Assembly: GCA_910588855.1 (NCBI GenBank)
Contig: CAJUSR010000006.1
Location: 75,681 to 139,680 of the forward strand
Direction of reading: 5' to 3'
Source: an uncultured Kineothrix sp.
GTDB lineage: Bacteria > Bacillota > Clostridia > Lachnospirales > Lachnospiraceae
DNA: 64,000 nt
The notes under the pieces are model-generated. The model did not search any database. It had not been told where the DNA came from and worked only from the letters and a program-made list of their open reading frames with translations. Shown piece by piece: positions 8,540-17,160 of the stretch; the stretch's first letter is position 1; each line of letters begins with the position of its first letter. A program made the position numbers and the translations under genes.

Positions 8540-9352
8540 TTACTGCATCCATCTGGTATCTCCGGAAGCGCCAAAATTATTTTGCTCCTGCAAAAGACCC
8601 TCTCTCATCCCTTTAATCGCTATTCCGATTATAACTACGGAAAGCCCGAAATTAATGACCCAAAAATAAGGGATAGTAAACGGCAGGTAAGAAACCAGAG
8701 CTTTAATCAGCAACGGCAAAACCCTGCTGTAAACCCCAAGCAGATACAGCTGCCCGAAAGTAAGCTGGTATCTCATGCAGGAAGCCACAATCATGCCAAG
8801 CAATGCCACGAATAAAACGCCAAAGAAAAATAAAGCCGTCATAACAACATAGCAAATAATCATAATAATTACCATGATAAAATAGAAGGACGGCACGAGG
8901 GCCATAAGATCCTCTTTGGAAAATTCCGCATCCATATCCGCAAAATAAAACTGTTGCATGTTGTTATTGTTGCTCTTTATCAACATTTTCTCGGAATCCA
9001 TTAGCCAGACATTCGTATATCCATCATAATATTCTTCCATTTCATCCGCATCATAAAATACTTCATCCGGATCCGTATCAATCCATACACACGTATCTCC
9101 GTCGTCAATCTGAACTTCCTCTTCCACCCATAAAACACCGTTTTCCAAACGGAAGTCGGGCACATTCTCCTTAATGACCGAAGCCAGTCCCGAACCATTC
9201 AGCATTAAAAACGGAATAACCATTTTTATGAAGAAATAAATCAGCATGACAACAATCGAAAACAGAAATACTTTCCCTTTTCTATTTTTCAGAAACTCTT
9301 TATAACTTTTGAAGCTGTAAACAGCCAGCCCCATTTCTTTAAATATATTCAT
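8540..9352 (-). CDS. DUF1189 family membrane protein
   Basis: The 270-residue protein starts MNIFKEMGLAVYSFKSYKEF, the typical opening of DUF1189 proteins. A transmembrane helix follows at about 28-50 (FLFSIVVMLIYFFIKMVIPFLML), then an extracytoplasmic acidic region. Three or four more hydrophobic segments lie from about residue 150 onward. The function is unknown. I prefer the ATG at 9352 because AAGGGATGG lies nine bases upstream; an ATG four codons earlier has the ribosome site too close. It is single-gene, transcribed toward the symporter. Confidence 0.8.
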   Translation of the reverse strand: MNIFKEMGLAVYSFKSYKEFLKNRKGKVFLFSIVVMLIYFFIKMVIPFLMLNGSGLASVIKENVPDFRLENGVLWVEEEVQIDDGDTCVWIDTDPDEVFYDADEMEEYYDGYTNVWLMDSEKMLIKSNNNNMQQFYFADMDAEFSKEDLMALVPSFYFIMVIIMIICYVVMTALFFFGVLFVALLGMIVASCMRYQLTFGQLYLLGVYSRVLPLLIKALVSYLPFTIPYFWVINFGLSVVIIGIAIKGMREGLLQEQNNFGASGDTRWMQ

Positions 9353-9440
9353 TTCAATTACCATCCCTTACCTAATCTAATCATTTATAATCGAATAAAG
9401 AAGATTCATCTTCTCCGCCGTAGCGCGATAATTACTTTTT

Positions 9441-9546
9441 ACCGTATGAGAAAATTCGGAAGACTTTCCTATAAGGATTCGGGTGTTAAAAGGTCTGCCC
9501 TGCAGCGCCGCTTGGCAGACCTCTTGACACCCGAATCCTATACGGT
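9441..9546. repeat. Large folded palindromic element (REP/MITE-like)
   Basis: A 25-bp stem pairs 9475-9499 with 9514-9538, with one mismatch and one wobble. It is enclosed by a second pairing, ACCGTAT (9441-9447) with ATACGGT (9540-9546). A small hairpin GGAA-GACT-TTCC (9458-9469) sits in the junction, giving a three-way branched structure. A related 14-base half, GGATTCGGGTGTCA, recurs at 58246-58259. The element lies after the aldolase terminator and may be a repeat family or a structured RNA. It does not look coding, although a 64-codon frame runs through it. Confidence 0.6.
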
Positions 9547-9547
9547 C

Positions 9548-9579
9548 AAAAAGAGTTGACCAGGCGGCCAACTCTTTTT
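9548..9579. terminator. Bidirectional terminator after the aldolase gene
   Basis: AAAAAGAGTTG (9548-9558) pairs perfectly with CAACTCTTTTT (9569-9579). The T runs are at the foot of the stem in both orientations. It stands 20 bases beyond the aldolase stop codon. Confidence 0.9.
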
Positions 9580-9598
9580 ATATCATCTACCTGGCTTC

Positions 9599-10462
9599 TC
9601 AAGCCTTGTCCACAGAACCGAAAAGTTCCATTTTTTCTTTTACTGTCTGTTTAATCGCTTCAAAACCGGGAGCAAGAAGTTTACGAGGGTCAAACCCTTT
9701 ACCCTGCTGGTCTTTTCCTTCTTCTACATACTTACGTGTAGCTGCTGCAAAAGCCAACTGGCATTCCGTATTAACGTTAATCTTAGCTACTCCCAAGGAA
9801 ATTGCTTTTTTAATCATATCAGCCGGGATACCTGTACCACCATGAAGTACCAGAGGCATATCGCCTGTCAGTTTCTGGATAGCATCCAATGTTTCAAAGG
9901 ACAGCCCTTTCCAGTTGTCAGGATATTTTCCATGAATATTGCCGATGCCTGCTGCCAGGAAATCAATGCCAAGATCTGCAACTGCCTTGCATTCATTCGG
10001 GTCTGCGCATTCGCCCATACCTACAACACCATCTTCTTCGCCGCCGATAGAACCAACTTCTGCTTCTACGGAAACCCCTTTATCATGTGCTGCAGCAACC
10101 ACTTCTTTTGTCTTAGCTACGTTTTCATCAATCGGATAATGGGAACCGTCAAACATAACGGATGAAAAACCTGCTTCAATGCACTTATAGCAGTGTTCAT
10201 AGCTGCCGTGATCCAAATGAAGAGCCACCGGAACGGTAATGTTCTGGTCTTTGATAAGTCCGTTAACCATGCCAACTATTACATCATATCCGCCCATATA
10301 CTTGCCTGCACCTTCAGAAACACCAAGGATAACAGGGGAATTATTCTCCTGAGCCGTTAAAAGGATAGCTTTTGTCCACTCAAGATTGTTGATATTAAAC
10401 TGCCCTACTGCATAGTGGCCAGCTTTTGCTTTTTGAAGCATTTCTGTTGCTGATACTAACAT
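9599..10462 (-). CDS. fba: Class II fructose-bisphosphate aldolase
   Basis: The protein has 287 residues and is a zinc-dependent aldolase that splits fructose 1,6-bisphosphate in glycolysis. Metal and substrate motifs are clear: LHLDHGSYEHC (around 80-90), VEAEVGSIGGEEDGV (around 130-145), GNIHGKYP (around 175) and LVLHGGTGIP (around 205). I take the ATG at 10462 because GGAGG lies eight bases upstream at 10471-10475. A start five codons earlier would overlap that ribosome site. The gene is monocistronic with a TATAAT at 10505-10510 (minus strand) and a strong terminator. Related class II enzymes include tagatose-bisphosphate aldolases, but the length and motifs fit FBA. Confidence 0.93.
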   Translation of the reverse strand: MLVSATEMLQKAKAGHYAVGQFNINNLEWTKAILLTAQENNSPVILGVSEGAGKYMGGYDVIVGMVNGLIKDQNITVPVALHLDHGSYEHCYKCIEAGFSSVMFDGSHYPIDENVAKTKEVVAAAHDKGVSVEAEVGSIGGEEDGVVGMGECADPNECKAVADLGIDFLAAGIGNIHGKYPDNWKGLSFETLDAIQKLTGDMPLVLHGGTGIPADMIKKAISLGVAKINVNTECQLAFAAATRKYVEEGKDQQGKGFDPRKLLAPGFEAIKQTVKEKMELFGSVDKA

Positions 10463-10504
10463 TTTCTTTACCTCCATCTGAATTTTATAAAATTTTCTTT
10501 ATTT

Positions 10505-10510
10505 ATTATA
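10505..10510 (-). promoter_or_regulatory. -10 element of the aldolase promoter
   Basis: On the minus strand TATAAT occupies 10505-10510, about 43 bases before the aldolase ATG. No good -35 box was recognised at the usual distance. Confidence 0.45.
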
Positions 10511-10618
10511 ATACATTCCTTTTAAAAAAGAAATAGTTTCTTCAAGAATGCCTTTTCTAATTCTTAAGAAAAATTAAGAAAATATCAAAATTTTGTGGCG
10601 TATTGCTTCTTTATTTTG

Positions 10619-10624
10619 TATAAT
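10619..10624 (+). promoter_or_regulatory. -10 element of the acyltransferase promoter
   Basis: TATAAT at 10619-10624 lies 30 bases before the acyltransferase ATG at 10655. The -35 region is poor. Confidence 0.4.
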
Positions 10625-10654
10625 ATAAAAAAATATGTCAAATCGGGGAAGATT

Positions 10655-11782
10655 ATGATAGAAAAGCAAATAAATACAACCTTCCGTATCCTTTCCTCCA
10701 TATGCATTCTACTGGTCGTTGCCGGCCATGCGGATTTCCATATTTTTGATTTAGGAGGTATGTTTCCTTATTACTCCTTTCATGTGATGGCATTCCTGTT
10801 CATATCCGGCTATTTTTACTATGAAGCATCGGAAAAAGATATCATATCCTATATAAAAAGAAAATTGTGCAAGTTGATGCTGCCATACCTGGCTTGGAAC
10901 TTTTTTTACGGTCTGATTGCATCCGGCCTGCACTTTTCCGGTTTTGCCATCGGCGGCCCCATCAATTTAAAAACCTTATTCCTTGAGCCATTTCTAAACG
11001 GTCACCAATTTGGATATAACTACGCCTCATGGTTTGTGCCGGCGCTTTTCTTGATAGAAATCCTGAATATCTGTATGCGCAAAATACTCGGCTTCCTGCA
11101 TATAAAAAGCGAGTGGTTTATTGCATCCGCTTGCCTCCTGGCCGGAATATTTACCATATGGCTTTCCATCAACGGACATGTATGGGGATATTATAAATTC
11201 CCCGGACGGATTCTTTTTATGTTCCCGGCTTACCAGTTGGGATACCTGTACAAAAAACATCTGGAAAAATATGACACTTTGCCCAATGGGCTTTATTTCG
11301 CTATTTTGTTCCTTGTCCAGCTCACCGTGGTATTAAACTGCAACGGTCTTGCTTACAGCGCCGTATGGTGTACGGGCTTTGTCAATGGCCCCTTTATCCC
11401 CTATATAACATGTATCACAGGAATCGCATTCTGGCTGCGGATTTCCAAAATATTGGCTCCCCTTTACAACCGCCTGAAATATGTCCGCCTTATAGGCGAA
11501 AATACCTATGCCATTATGATGCACCATATTCTTGGCTTTTTGCTGCTCAACGCCTTTTTATATGCCATTTCGGTTACCGGCACATTGTTGGAAGATTTTG
11601 ACCGCATAGCCTTTTTCACCGATATCGGTTACCTCTACCATCTAAACTGTGCATATGCTTTTAAATGGGTCTATCTGGCTGCCGGGCTTGGCATCCCTCT
11701 GGTGGTACAATACATAACAAGGAAACTGGCAAAAATCATTTTTCCGGTATCTTTATCCAAACCGCCTGTTTCCGGTTCTTAA
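10655..11782 (+). CDS. Acyltransferase-3 family membrane protein
   Basis: The protein has 375 residues and about ten hydrophobic helices. The N-terminal RILSSICILLVVAGHADFH contains the His that is catalytic in acyltransferase-3 (OafA/NodX-like) proteins, and FHVMAFLFISGYFYY follows as in the family. Such enzymes acetylate or succinylate cell-surface glycans or other extracytoplasmic molecules; the target is not evident here. I use the ATG at 10655 (GGGGAAG just upstream) rather than a GTG 20 codons earlier that has no ribosome site and overlaps the promoter. Its last 47 bases overlap the end of the convergent lipid kinase gene. Confidence 0.83.
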   Translation: MIEKQINTTFRILSSICILLVVAGHADFHIFDLGGMFPYYSFHVMAFLFISGYFYYEASEKDIISYIKRKLCKLMLPYLAWNFFYGLIASGLHFSGFAIGGPINLKTLFLEPFLNGHQFGYNYASWFVPALFLIEILNICMRKILGFLHIKSEWFIASACLLAGIFTIWLSINGHVWGYYKFPGRILFMFPAYQLGYLYKKHLEKYDTLPNGLYFAILFLVQLTVVLNCNGLAYSAVWCTGFVNGPFIPYITCITGIAFWLRISKILAPLYNRLKYVRLIGENTYAIMMHHILGFLLLNAFLYAISVTGTLLEDFDRIAFFTDIGYLYHLNCAYAFKWVYLAAGLGIPLVVQYITRKLAKIIFPVSLSKPPVSGS

Positions 11783-12689
11783 TATCCACTTTTTTATGGT
11801 TGCCCCCAAACTCCCCATCCGTAGTCCACGGAATCTCTTCCTGGGATTCAAATACGATTTCCGGGGTTTTGAAGCAATACATATATTCCGTATTAATCCT
11901 CCGGTTTAAAAGAGCTGCTATTATTACGTTGATATCCAACGGGTTTGAGGGTTTGCGGATTAACGTCACCTCAAACTCCCCGTCGTCCAGCTCCACATAT
12001 TTTCCGGTAATCCTTTTAAATCCTCCCACCGAAATGGAATTGGTCACCATACCGAAAATAAACTCGTCTTCTACCGTTTTTTCCTCGTAAACGCCTTCCT
12101 GTCCCATTTCCCCTAATCCAGGTTCTTTCTTTGCCTTTTGTTTATAACTGATTTTCATTTTATAAGATTTAATAGAAGGAAGGCGCTTCATCCCTTCCAG
12201 TATATAAGCCATATGCCCAAGAAGATTTTTTATATCCTGGCTCGTCTCGTAAGATACGTCGGTAAAAAGACCAAATGCGGCAATATATACAAAACATTCC
12301 TCGTTGATTGACCCTATGTCGCAAGGATAATCCCTGCCGTTTGCAATCACTTCCGCCGCCTTCACCATATCTTTCGGGATGCCAAGGCTTTTGGCAAAAT
12401 CGTTCGTGCTTCCGGCCGGTATATAGCCGATAGGGATTTGCTTCCGGCATTTTATCATACCGTTCACCGCTTCGTCCAATGTACCGTCGCCGCCGCTGCA
12501 TACCAGCAAGTCATAGCTGTCTTTTTTATCCCTGACTGCCCGTATGGCATCCCCTTCCTGCTGCGTCGGGTATACTGTCACCTCATATCCTGCCTTTACA
12601 AAAATATCTATGATATCGCATAGTTTATTCCGTATTTTTGCTTTTCCGGCACGAGGATTATATACAAATAACATCTTCCGCGTTTCCAT
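11736..12689 (-). CDS. Diacylglycerol kinase-family lipid kinase
   Basis: About 317 residues from the preferred start. Family motifs are MLFVYNPRAGKAKI at the N-terminus, LVCSGGDGTLDEAVNGM (glycine-rich nucleotide loop, about 60-76) and IGYIPAGSTNDFAKSLGIP (about 84-102). This is the YegS/DgkB/BmrU-type catalytic domain, which phosphorylates diacylglycerol or a similar lipid at the membrane. The start at 12689 puts the first beta-strand at the N-terminus as in relatives; a longer frame begins at 12794 with 35 extra residues that do not resemble the family. The gene converges on the acyltransferase and the two coding regions overlap by 47 bases. Confidence 0.85.
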   Translation of the reverse strand: METRKMLFVYNPRAGKAKIRNKLCDIIDIFVKAGYEVTVYPTQQEGDAIRAVRDKKDSYDLLVCSGGDGTLDEAVNGMIKCRKQIPIGYIPAGSTNDFAKSLGIPKDMVKAAEVIANGRDYPCDIGSINEECFVYIAAFGLFTDVSYETSQDIKNLLGHMAYILEGMKRLPSIKSYKMKISYKQKAKKEPGLGEMGQEGVYEEKTVEDEFIFGMVTNSISVGGFKRITGKYVELDDGEFEVTLIRKPSNPLDINVIIAALLNRRINTEYMYCFKTPEIVFESQEEIPWTTDGEFGGNHKKVDIKNRKQAVWIKIPEK

Positions 12690-12926
12690 ATCAATACCCA
12701 CTCCCTTTCCATAACACGATAGCATCATCCCCTGTCCGGGTATCAAAGGTCTGTCCGAATCTTTGTGCCATTTGTTAAGCCAAAGCCAAAGCATCGGACA
12801 ACCTTTTCACATTCATATCCTATCTTAATTGAATAGAAAAATTAAATAGAAAAAATTCAGCTTCCACTACCGGCTGCGCGCCCCGTGTGCCCCATAGCGG
12901 CATATTTCCTCTGCCCGGGGCTGCGT

Positions 12927-12954
12927 ATAAAACAGGAGCATCATAAGATGCTCC
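12927..12954 (-). terminator. Terminator after the crh-like gene
   Basis: On the minus strand GGAGCAT pairs with ATGCTCC (12935-12941 with 12948-12954), followed by TGTTTTA. It lies eight bases beyond the stop codon and closes the hprK-to-crh block. Confidence 0.8.
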
Positions 12955-12961
12955 CTAAACT

Positions 12962-13225
12962 TTAGCTCACTTTTCCTTTCAGTAAATATTCTTCAATATC
13001 CTCTACTGCCTGTTTCTCATCCTGCCCGTCCGCAATAACGGTTATGGTTTCACCACTGTCAAGCCCCAAGCTCATCATCCCCATTATGCTCTTCGCATTC
13101 ACCTTTTTTCCTTCGGACTCAATGTACACCGTACACTCATGCTTGCTTGCTACCTGCACAAGCACCGCGACCGGCCTTGCCTCCAATCCTGACGGCAACT
13201 GCACCTGCATGCTCTTTTCAATCAT
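12962..13225 (-). CDS. crh: HPr-like protein lacking His15 (Crh-type)
   Basis: The 87-residue protein has the full HPr fold length. At the usual active-site position it reads GLEARPVAV, so residue 15 is Glu where true HPr has the phosphorylated His. The regulatory site is intact: KVNAKSIMGMM puts Ser at position 46. It therefore cannot act as a PTS phosphocarrier, but could be phosphorylated on Ser46 by HprK and act in catabolite control, as Crh does in Bacillus (where residue 15 is Gln). The position directly after whiA matches the Bacillus yvcJ-yvcK-whiA-crh order. The start has AAGGAGGAG eight bases upstream. The gene is the last of its block. Confidence 0.85.
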   Translation of the reverse strand: MIEKSMQVQLPSGLEARPVAVLVQVASKHECTVYIESEGKKVNAKSIMGMMSLGLDSGETITVIADGQDEKQAVEDIEEYLLKGKVS

Positions 13226-13240
13226 AATATTCTCCTCCTT

Positions 13241-14182
13241 TTAATTTCTAAGCCTATCAGCAATTTCACTTAATTTCCTCAGTCTATGATTCATCCCCGA
13301 TTTTCCAACCGTAGGATTTAAGATTTGTCCCAGCTCTTTTAATGTTGCGTCCGGATATTCTAATCTTATTTCTGCCGTTTCCCTTAAGTTATCTGGTAGA
13401 TTTTGAAATCCATAACGTTCCCTAATGAGGAGGATATCCTCTATTTGTTTTGACGATGCATTTACTGTCTTGGTAATATTCGCCGTCTCACAGTTTACTT
13501 TTCTGTTGATGGAATTGCGCACTTCCTTAACAATCCGGTAATTTTCGAAATTCATCAAAGATACATACGCTCCCATTATATTCAAAAGGTCCACAATCCC
13601 TGCGCCCTCTTTTAAATACACCACGTGATATTTCTTTCTGGCAACAATTTTTGCATCCACTTCAAAGCCTTGTATCAACTCTTTAAGCTGTTCCGCGCTC
13701 TCCTTATGAGTACAGACAAATTCCAAATGATAACTCTTCTCAGGATCGCTCATGGAACCTATGCTTAAAAAAGCTCCCCTTAAAAAAGCTCTTTTGCAGC
13801 AGGCATTTTTTATTAACAATGGATTGACTCCCGTTTCCCCTGCCTTCTTCACACCATCCGGTTCCTTCATCTTAATTGCCTGAAGTATTTTGTCCGCTTC
13901 GCTGATGTTCTTGGTAAGGACAACATATGTATGGCTCTTTGTTTCCTCGTCCGGCAACTGTGAATCATCCGTATTTATATTAAATGTTTTTTTCAATAAT
14001 GTAAAGCACTTTCTTAGAACTGCTTCATTTTCTGTCTGCAGGCCCAGCCGGATTCCCGACTCCCCATCCGTTTCCGTCCTGCCAAGAAAACAGATAATTG
14101 CAGCCAGTTCCGCCAGTTGGCAATGTCTGGAAGAGCTTCCGTGGGTTGCCAGCTCCTCCTTCACTTCGCTTGAAAAAGACAT
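13241..14182 (-). CDS. whiA: DNA-binding protein WhiA
   Basis: 313 residues, usual length for WhiA. The N-terminal two thirds form a degenerate LAGLIDADG homing-endonuclease-like domain (CQLAELAAIICFLGR near 20-35 and RAFLRGAFLSIGSMSDPEKSYHLEF near 128-152). The last 90 residues are the helix-turn-helix domain ending GKSGMNHRLRKLSEIADRLR. WhiA is linked to cell division and chromosome segregation in Gram-positive bacteria. The gene begins two bases after the rapZ stop, with its AAGGAG inside the end of rapZ, so the two are translationally linked. The HPr-like gene follows. Confidence 0.94.
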   Translation of the reverse strand: MSFSSEVKEELATHGSSSRHCQLAELAAIICFLGRTETDGESGIRLGLQTENEAVLRKCFTLLKKTFNINTDDSQLPDEETKSHTYVVLTKNISEADKILQAIKMKEPDGVKKAGETGVNPLLIKNACCKRAFLRGAFLSIGSMSDPEKSYHLEFVCTHKESAEQLKELIQGFEVDAKIVARKKYHVVYLKEGAGIVDLLNIMGAYVSLMNFENYRIVKEVRNSINRKVNCETANITKTVNASSKQIEDILLIRERYGFQNLPDNLRETAEIRLEYPDATLKELGQILNPTVGKSGMNHRLRKLSEIADRLRN

Positions 14183-14184
14183 AG

Positions 14185-15048
14185 CTATACTCCTTGACCT
14201 ACATCCCTATGATAAATCTTAAGGCCATAATTGCCCTGATCTTTCATACGCTTGTACAATTCATTCGCCAATGTTACGCTCCGGTGCTTTCCGCCCGTAC
14301 ACCCAATCCCGATAATCAATTGATATTTCCCTTCCTTTACATAATTCGGTATTAAGAAATGAATCATATGTTCTAACATCGCCAAAAACTCTTCCGCCTC
14401 CGGAAAACCCATCACATAATCCTGGACTGCTTTGTCATTTCCGGTCTTTGGTTTTAATTCATCAATATAATACGGGTTCGGCAGAAAGCGTACGTCAAAA
14501 ACCAAATCCGAATCTGCCGGAATGCCATTTTTAAAGCCGAAAGAAAGAATCGTAACCATAAGGCTATTGTATTCTTCATTTTTAATGAAAATACGGTCAA
14601 TCTCTTCCTTCAATTCCCTTGTTAAAAGGTTGGACGTATCAATTACATAATCCGAATTTTCTTTTATCCCTTTCAGAATATCCCGTTCCTTGCGTATACC
14701 GTCCTCCACCCTTCCCTCAGGCGAAAGAGGGTGGAGCCGTCTGCTTTCCTTGTAGCGTTTCAAAAGAACCTGATGGGAAGCATCCATAAAAAGGATTTCG
14801 TATTTATATCCGTTGTTTTTCAGATTCCCTAATGTCTTACGTGCCTCCTCAAAAGGCTGATCCGCCCGGACATCCAACCCTAATGCAACCTTGCTTATTT
14901 CCGAACCGGGAGCGGCAATCAGTTCCACAAACTTTTCAATTAAAGGCACCGGCAAATTATCCACGCAGTAAAATCCTGCATCTTCCAGCATCTTCAGGGC
15001 TGTCCTTTTTCCGCCGCCGCTCATTCCGGTCACAACCACAAATCTCAT
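14185..15048 (-). CDS. rapZ: RapZ-family nucleotide-binding protein (YvcJ-like)
   Basis: 287 residues, normal family length. The N-terminal P-loop is followed by the family segments AGFYCVDNLPVPLIEKF and LGLDVRA; the C-terminal domain carries GIGCTGGKHRSVTLANEL. In Firmicutes the protein (YvcJ) binds and hydrolyses nucleotides and affects competence and sugar signalling; in enterobacteria RapZ guides RNase E to a small RNA. One oddity is that the Walker A motif reads GMSGGGKRTAL. The residue after the Lys is Arg (codon AGG) where Ser or Thr normally binds magnesium, so nucleotide handling may be altered. No yvcK gene lies between it and whiA. Confidence 0.92.
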   Translation of the reverse strand: MRFVVVTGMSGGGKRTALKMLEDAGFYCVDNLPVPLIEKFVELIAAPGSEISKVALGLDVRADQPFEEARKTLGNLKNNGYKYEILFMDASHQVLLKRYKESRRLHPLSPEGRVEDGIRKERDILKGIKENSDYVIDTSNLLTRELKEEIDRIFIKNEEYNSLMVTILSFGFKNGIPADSDLVFDVRFLPNPYYIDELKPKTGNDKAVQDYVMGFPEAEEFLAMLEHMIHFLIPNYVKEGKYQLIIGIGCTGGKHRSVTLANELYKRMKDQGNYGLKIYHRDVGQGV

Positions 15049-15070
15049 ATGCTTTCTGTCTTCCTCCGTA

Positions 15071-15982
15071 TTAAAAATCCCCTAAGTAAATGACTTCCCT
15101 TTCCAGCGCAACCCCGAACTTGGCTTTTACGCATTGCTGCACTTCCTCAATCACTTCCCGTATATCTGCTGCCGTGGCATTACCGCTGTTAATCACAAAA
15201 CCGCAATGTTTTTCCGATACCCTGGCCCCGCCTATGCTAAAGCCGCGCAGCCCCGCATCCATAATCAATTTTCCTGCAAAATAGCCTTCCGGCCTCTTAA
15301 AGGTACTGCCGGCGCTGGCATATTCCAACGGTTGTTTTTCCCGCCTTTGTTTTACCAGATCTTCCATTTTGGCGCCAATTTCCTCTTTATCCCCTTTTTT
15401 CAAAGCGAGTACCGTCTCCAAAATAACAAAAGGTCTGCTCTTTATCACGCTTGTACGGTATCCAAATTCCATCGTATCATTATCCAGAACCAATATCTCG
15501 CCTTCCCGGTTCATCACTTCCACAGATTCTACAATCTGTTTCATCTCGCCTCCATAAGCCCCGGCATTCATAACGATTGCTCCGCCTATCGTTCCCGGGA
15601 TCCCGGAAGCAAATTCCATGCCTGTTAAGCTATTCTCCTTCGCTTCCATCGCCGCTTTGCCAAGCAGCGTTCCCGCGGAAACTTTCATCCGTTCCCCTTC
15701 CACTGTGATACTTCCGTTCCCGTCATCCAGCTTCACAACAATGCCGGAATATCCTCTGTCTCCCACCAGCAGATTGCTTCCGTTCCCAAGAATAAAATAT
15801 TTCTGCCCTGTAATCTGCAAGTAAGGCACCAGCTTCTTCAATTGTTCCTTATTGTTTATTTTTATCAGGCATTTTGCCGCTCCGCCAACCCGGAAAGTCG
15901 TATGCCTGCTCATAGGCTCATTAAACAATATGTTTTCCTTCGGTACTATTTTTTCGATATAATCAAATATGGATACACTCAC
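15071..15982 (-). CDS. murB: UDP-N-acetylenolpyruvoylglucosamine reductase
   Basis: 303 residues with the MurB layout. FAD-binding motifs are HTTFRVGGAAKCLIKI (about 27-42) and FILGNGSNLLVGDRGYSGIVVKL (about 60-82), then SGIPGTIGGAIVMNAGAYGGEM (about 125-146). The catalytic AGSTFKRPEG lies near 225 and the C-terminal HCGFVINSGNATAADI near 258-273. It makes UDP-N-acetylmuramate for peptidoglycan in the cytosol. The start is GTG at 15982, six bases after AGGAG. It lies in the block with rapZ and whiA, which start soon after its end. Confidence 0.95.
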   Translation of the reverse strand: MSVSIFDYIEKIVPKENILFNEPMSRHTTFRVGGAAKCLIKINNKEQLKKLVPYLQITGQKYFILGNGSNLLVGDRGYSGIVVKLDDGNGSITVEGERMKVSAGTLLGKAAMEAKENSLTGMEFASGIPGTIGGAIVMNAGAYGGEMKQIVESVEVMNREGEILVLDNDTMEFGYRTSVIKSRPFVILETVLALKKGDKEEIGAKMEDLVKQRREKQPLEYASAGSTFKRPEGYFAGKLIMDAGLRGFSIGGARVSEKHCGFVINSGNATAADIREVIEEVQQCVKAKFGVALEREVIYLGDF

Positions 15983-16030
15983 CTTAGACTCCTGCCTGTT
16001 TTCTATTATGGTATGTAAATGGTTGTCAAC

Positions 16031-16975
16031 TTATTCCAATACTAACTTAGCAGCACCATAAATACCCGCGTCATTCCCTAAGGTTGCAAGCGCAAACTTC
16101 ACGTTTCCACAGCCTTTGAATACCGTCTTGTAAAAATAAGGGCTGATATATTCAAACAAAATCTTCCCTGCCTTGGACACTCCTCCGCCGATTACAATAA
16201 TTTCCGGGTTGATAATGCTTGCAATGGTGCCTAACCCTTTGCCCAGATATTCGCCAAACTGCTCCGCAATCTTAATTGCAAGCCCGTCCCCATCCTTCAC
16301 TGCATCAAATACTGCCTTTGCGGATAGTTCTGCCTCAGGTATATCCCTTAATGTGCTGGAATCCTCACACGATTGCAGCTTCCTCTTTGCCAGCCTTACA
16401 ACCCCCGTCGCAGAAGCATACTCTTCTAGGCATCCTGTATTGCCGCAGCCGCACCGCTCCGTTTCATCGTCTTCCACATGCATATGCCCAATCTCTCCTC
16501 CGGCTCCTACAGCGCCCGTAAGGATTTCCCCATTCACAATAATTCCCCCGCCTACACCTGTTCCCAGAGTCACTGCAACCAGATTCCGGCAACCCTGTCC
16601 GCCGCCCTTCCACATTTCGCCAAGAGCCGCCACATTGGCATCGTTTCCTGCCTTCACCGGCACGTCCAACAACCCTGCCAGGGTATCCCTGATGCTGAAA
16701 GTCCCCCAGCCCAGGTTCACTGCCCCATACACGGTTCCTTCCGCATCTATCGGGCCGGGAGCCCCTAAGCCGACGCCCACCACATCTTTTTTCAAAATAT
16801 CCTTTTCTTCCATCTTCTTTTTAATGCTTTCCGCCACGTCGGGAAGAATATTCTCTCCTCCGTTTTCCGTCCTTGTAGGGATTTCCCATTTATCCAGCAA
16901 ATTGCCTTCTACATCAAAAAGACCTAATTTTACCGTAGTTCCGCCTACATCCACACCAAATACATATTTACCCAT
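16031..16975 (-). CDS. ROK-family glucokinase
   Basis: About 314 residues. The N-terminal ATP-phosphate loop is YVFGVDVGGTTVKLGLFD, the catalytic region reads KAGNDANVAALGE, and the ROK zinc motif is CGCGNTGCLEEYASATG. VTLGTGVGGGIIVNGE lies between. The enzyme phosphorylates glucose (possibly other hexoses) in the cytosol. I use the ATG at 16975, which has GGAGATTAAT in front; a frame opening 19 codons earlier runs through an inverted repeat and is unlikely. It sits between hprK and murB, a placement seen in many clostridia and consistent with a carbon-status block. Confidence 0.9.
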   Translation of the reverse strand: MGKYVFGVDVGGTTVKLGLFDVEGNLLDKWEIPTRTENGGENILPDVAESIKKKMEEKDILKKDVVGVGLGAPGPIDAEGTVYGAVNLGWGTFSIRDTLAGLLDVPVKAGNDANVAALGEMWKGGGQGCRNLVAVTLGTGVGGGIIVNGEILTGAVGAGGEIGHMHVEDDETERCGCGNTGCLEEYASATGVVRLAKRKLQSCEDSSTLRDIPEAELSAKAVFDAVKDGDGLAIKIAEQFGEYLGKGLGTIASIINPEIIVIGGGVSKAGKILFEYISPYFYKTVFKGCGNVKFALATLGNDAGIYGAAKLVLE

Positions 16976-16988
16976 ATTAATCTCCATT

Positions 16989-17056
16989 CCGGAGCGTTTA
17001 TGCCACGCAAACCTCAAATTCGCGTCTGCCATCAGGGCTTATTTGTGACGCTCCGG
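16989..17056 (-). other. Inverted repeat in the glucokinase leader
   Basis: CCGGAGCG (16989-16996) and CGCTCCGG (17049-17056) are exact inverted copies framing about 52 bases just before the glucokinase ribosome site. It could be an RNA hairpin controlling translation. Confidence 0.4.
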
Positions 17057-17160
17057 CACAAATAGCCATCCCCTTTTTTCCTGTTCCCCATCCTCCATGA
17101 TAAGAATGCCGGTTTTTGGCATCCCTATCCTATGGATGGCCATGCCTTTATCATCATCTT

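Noticed and set aside
9377..9571. 64-codon frame over the palindromic element (minus strand)
   Set aside because: It runs through the large hairpin and the aldolase terminator, has no ribosome site and no recognisable protein pattern.
14183..14184. yvcK gene expected between rapZ and whiA
   Set aside because: Only two bases separate the genes; yvcK is absent from this block and must be elsewhere or lost.
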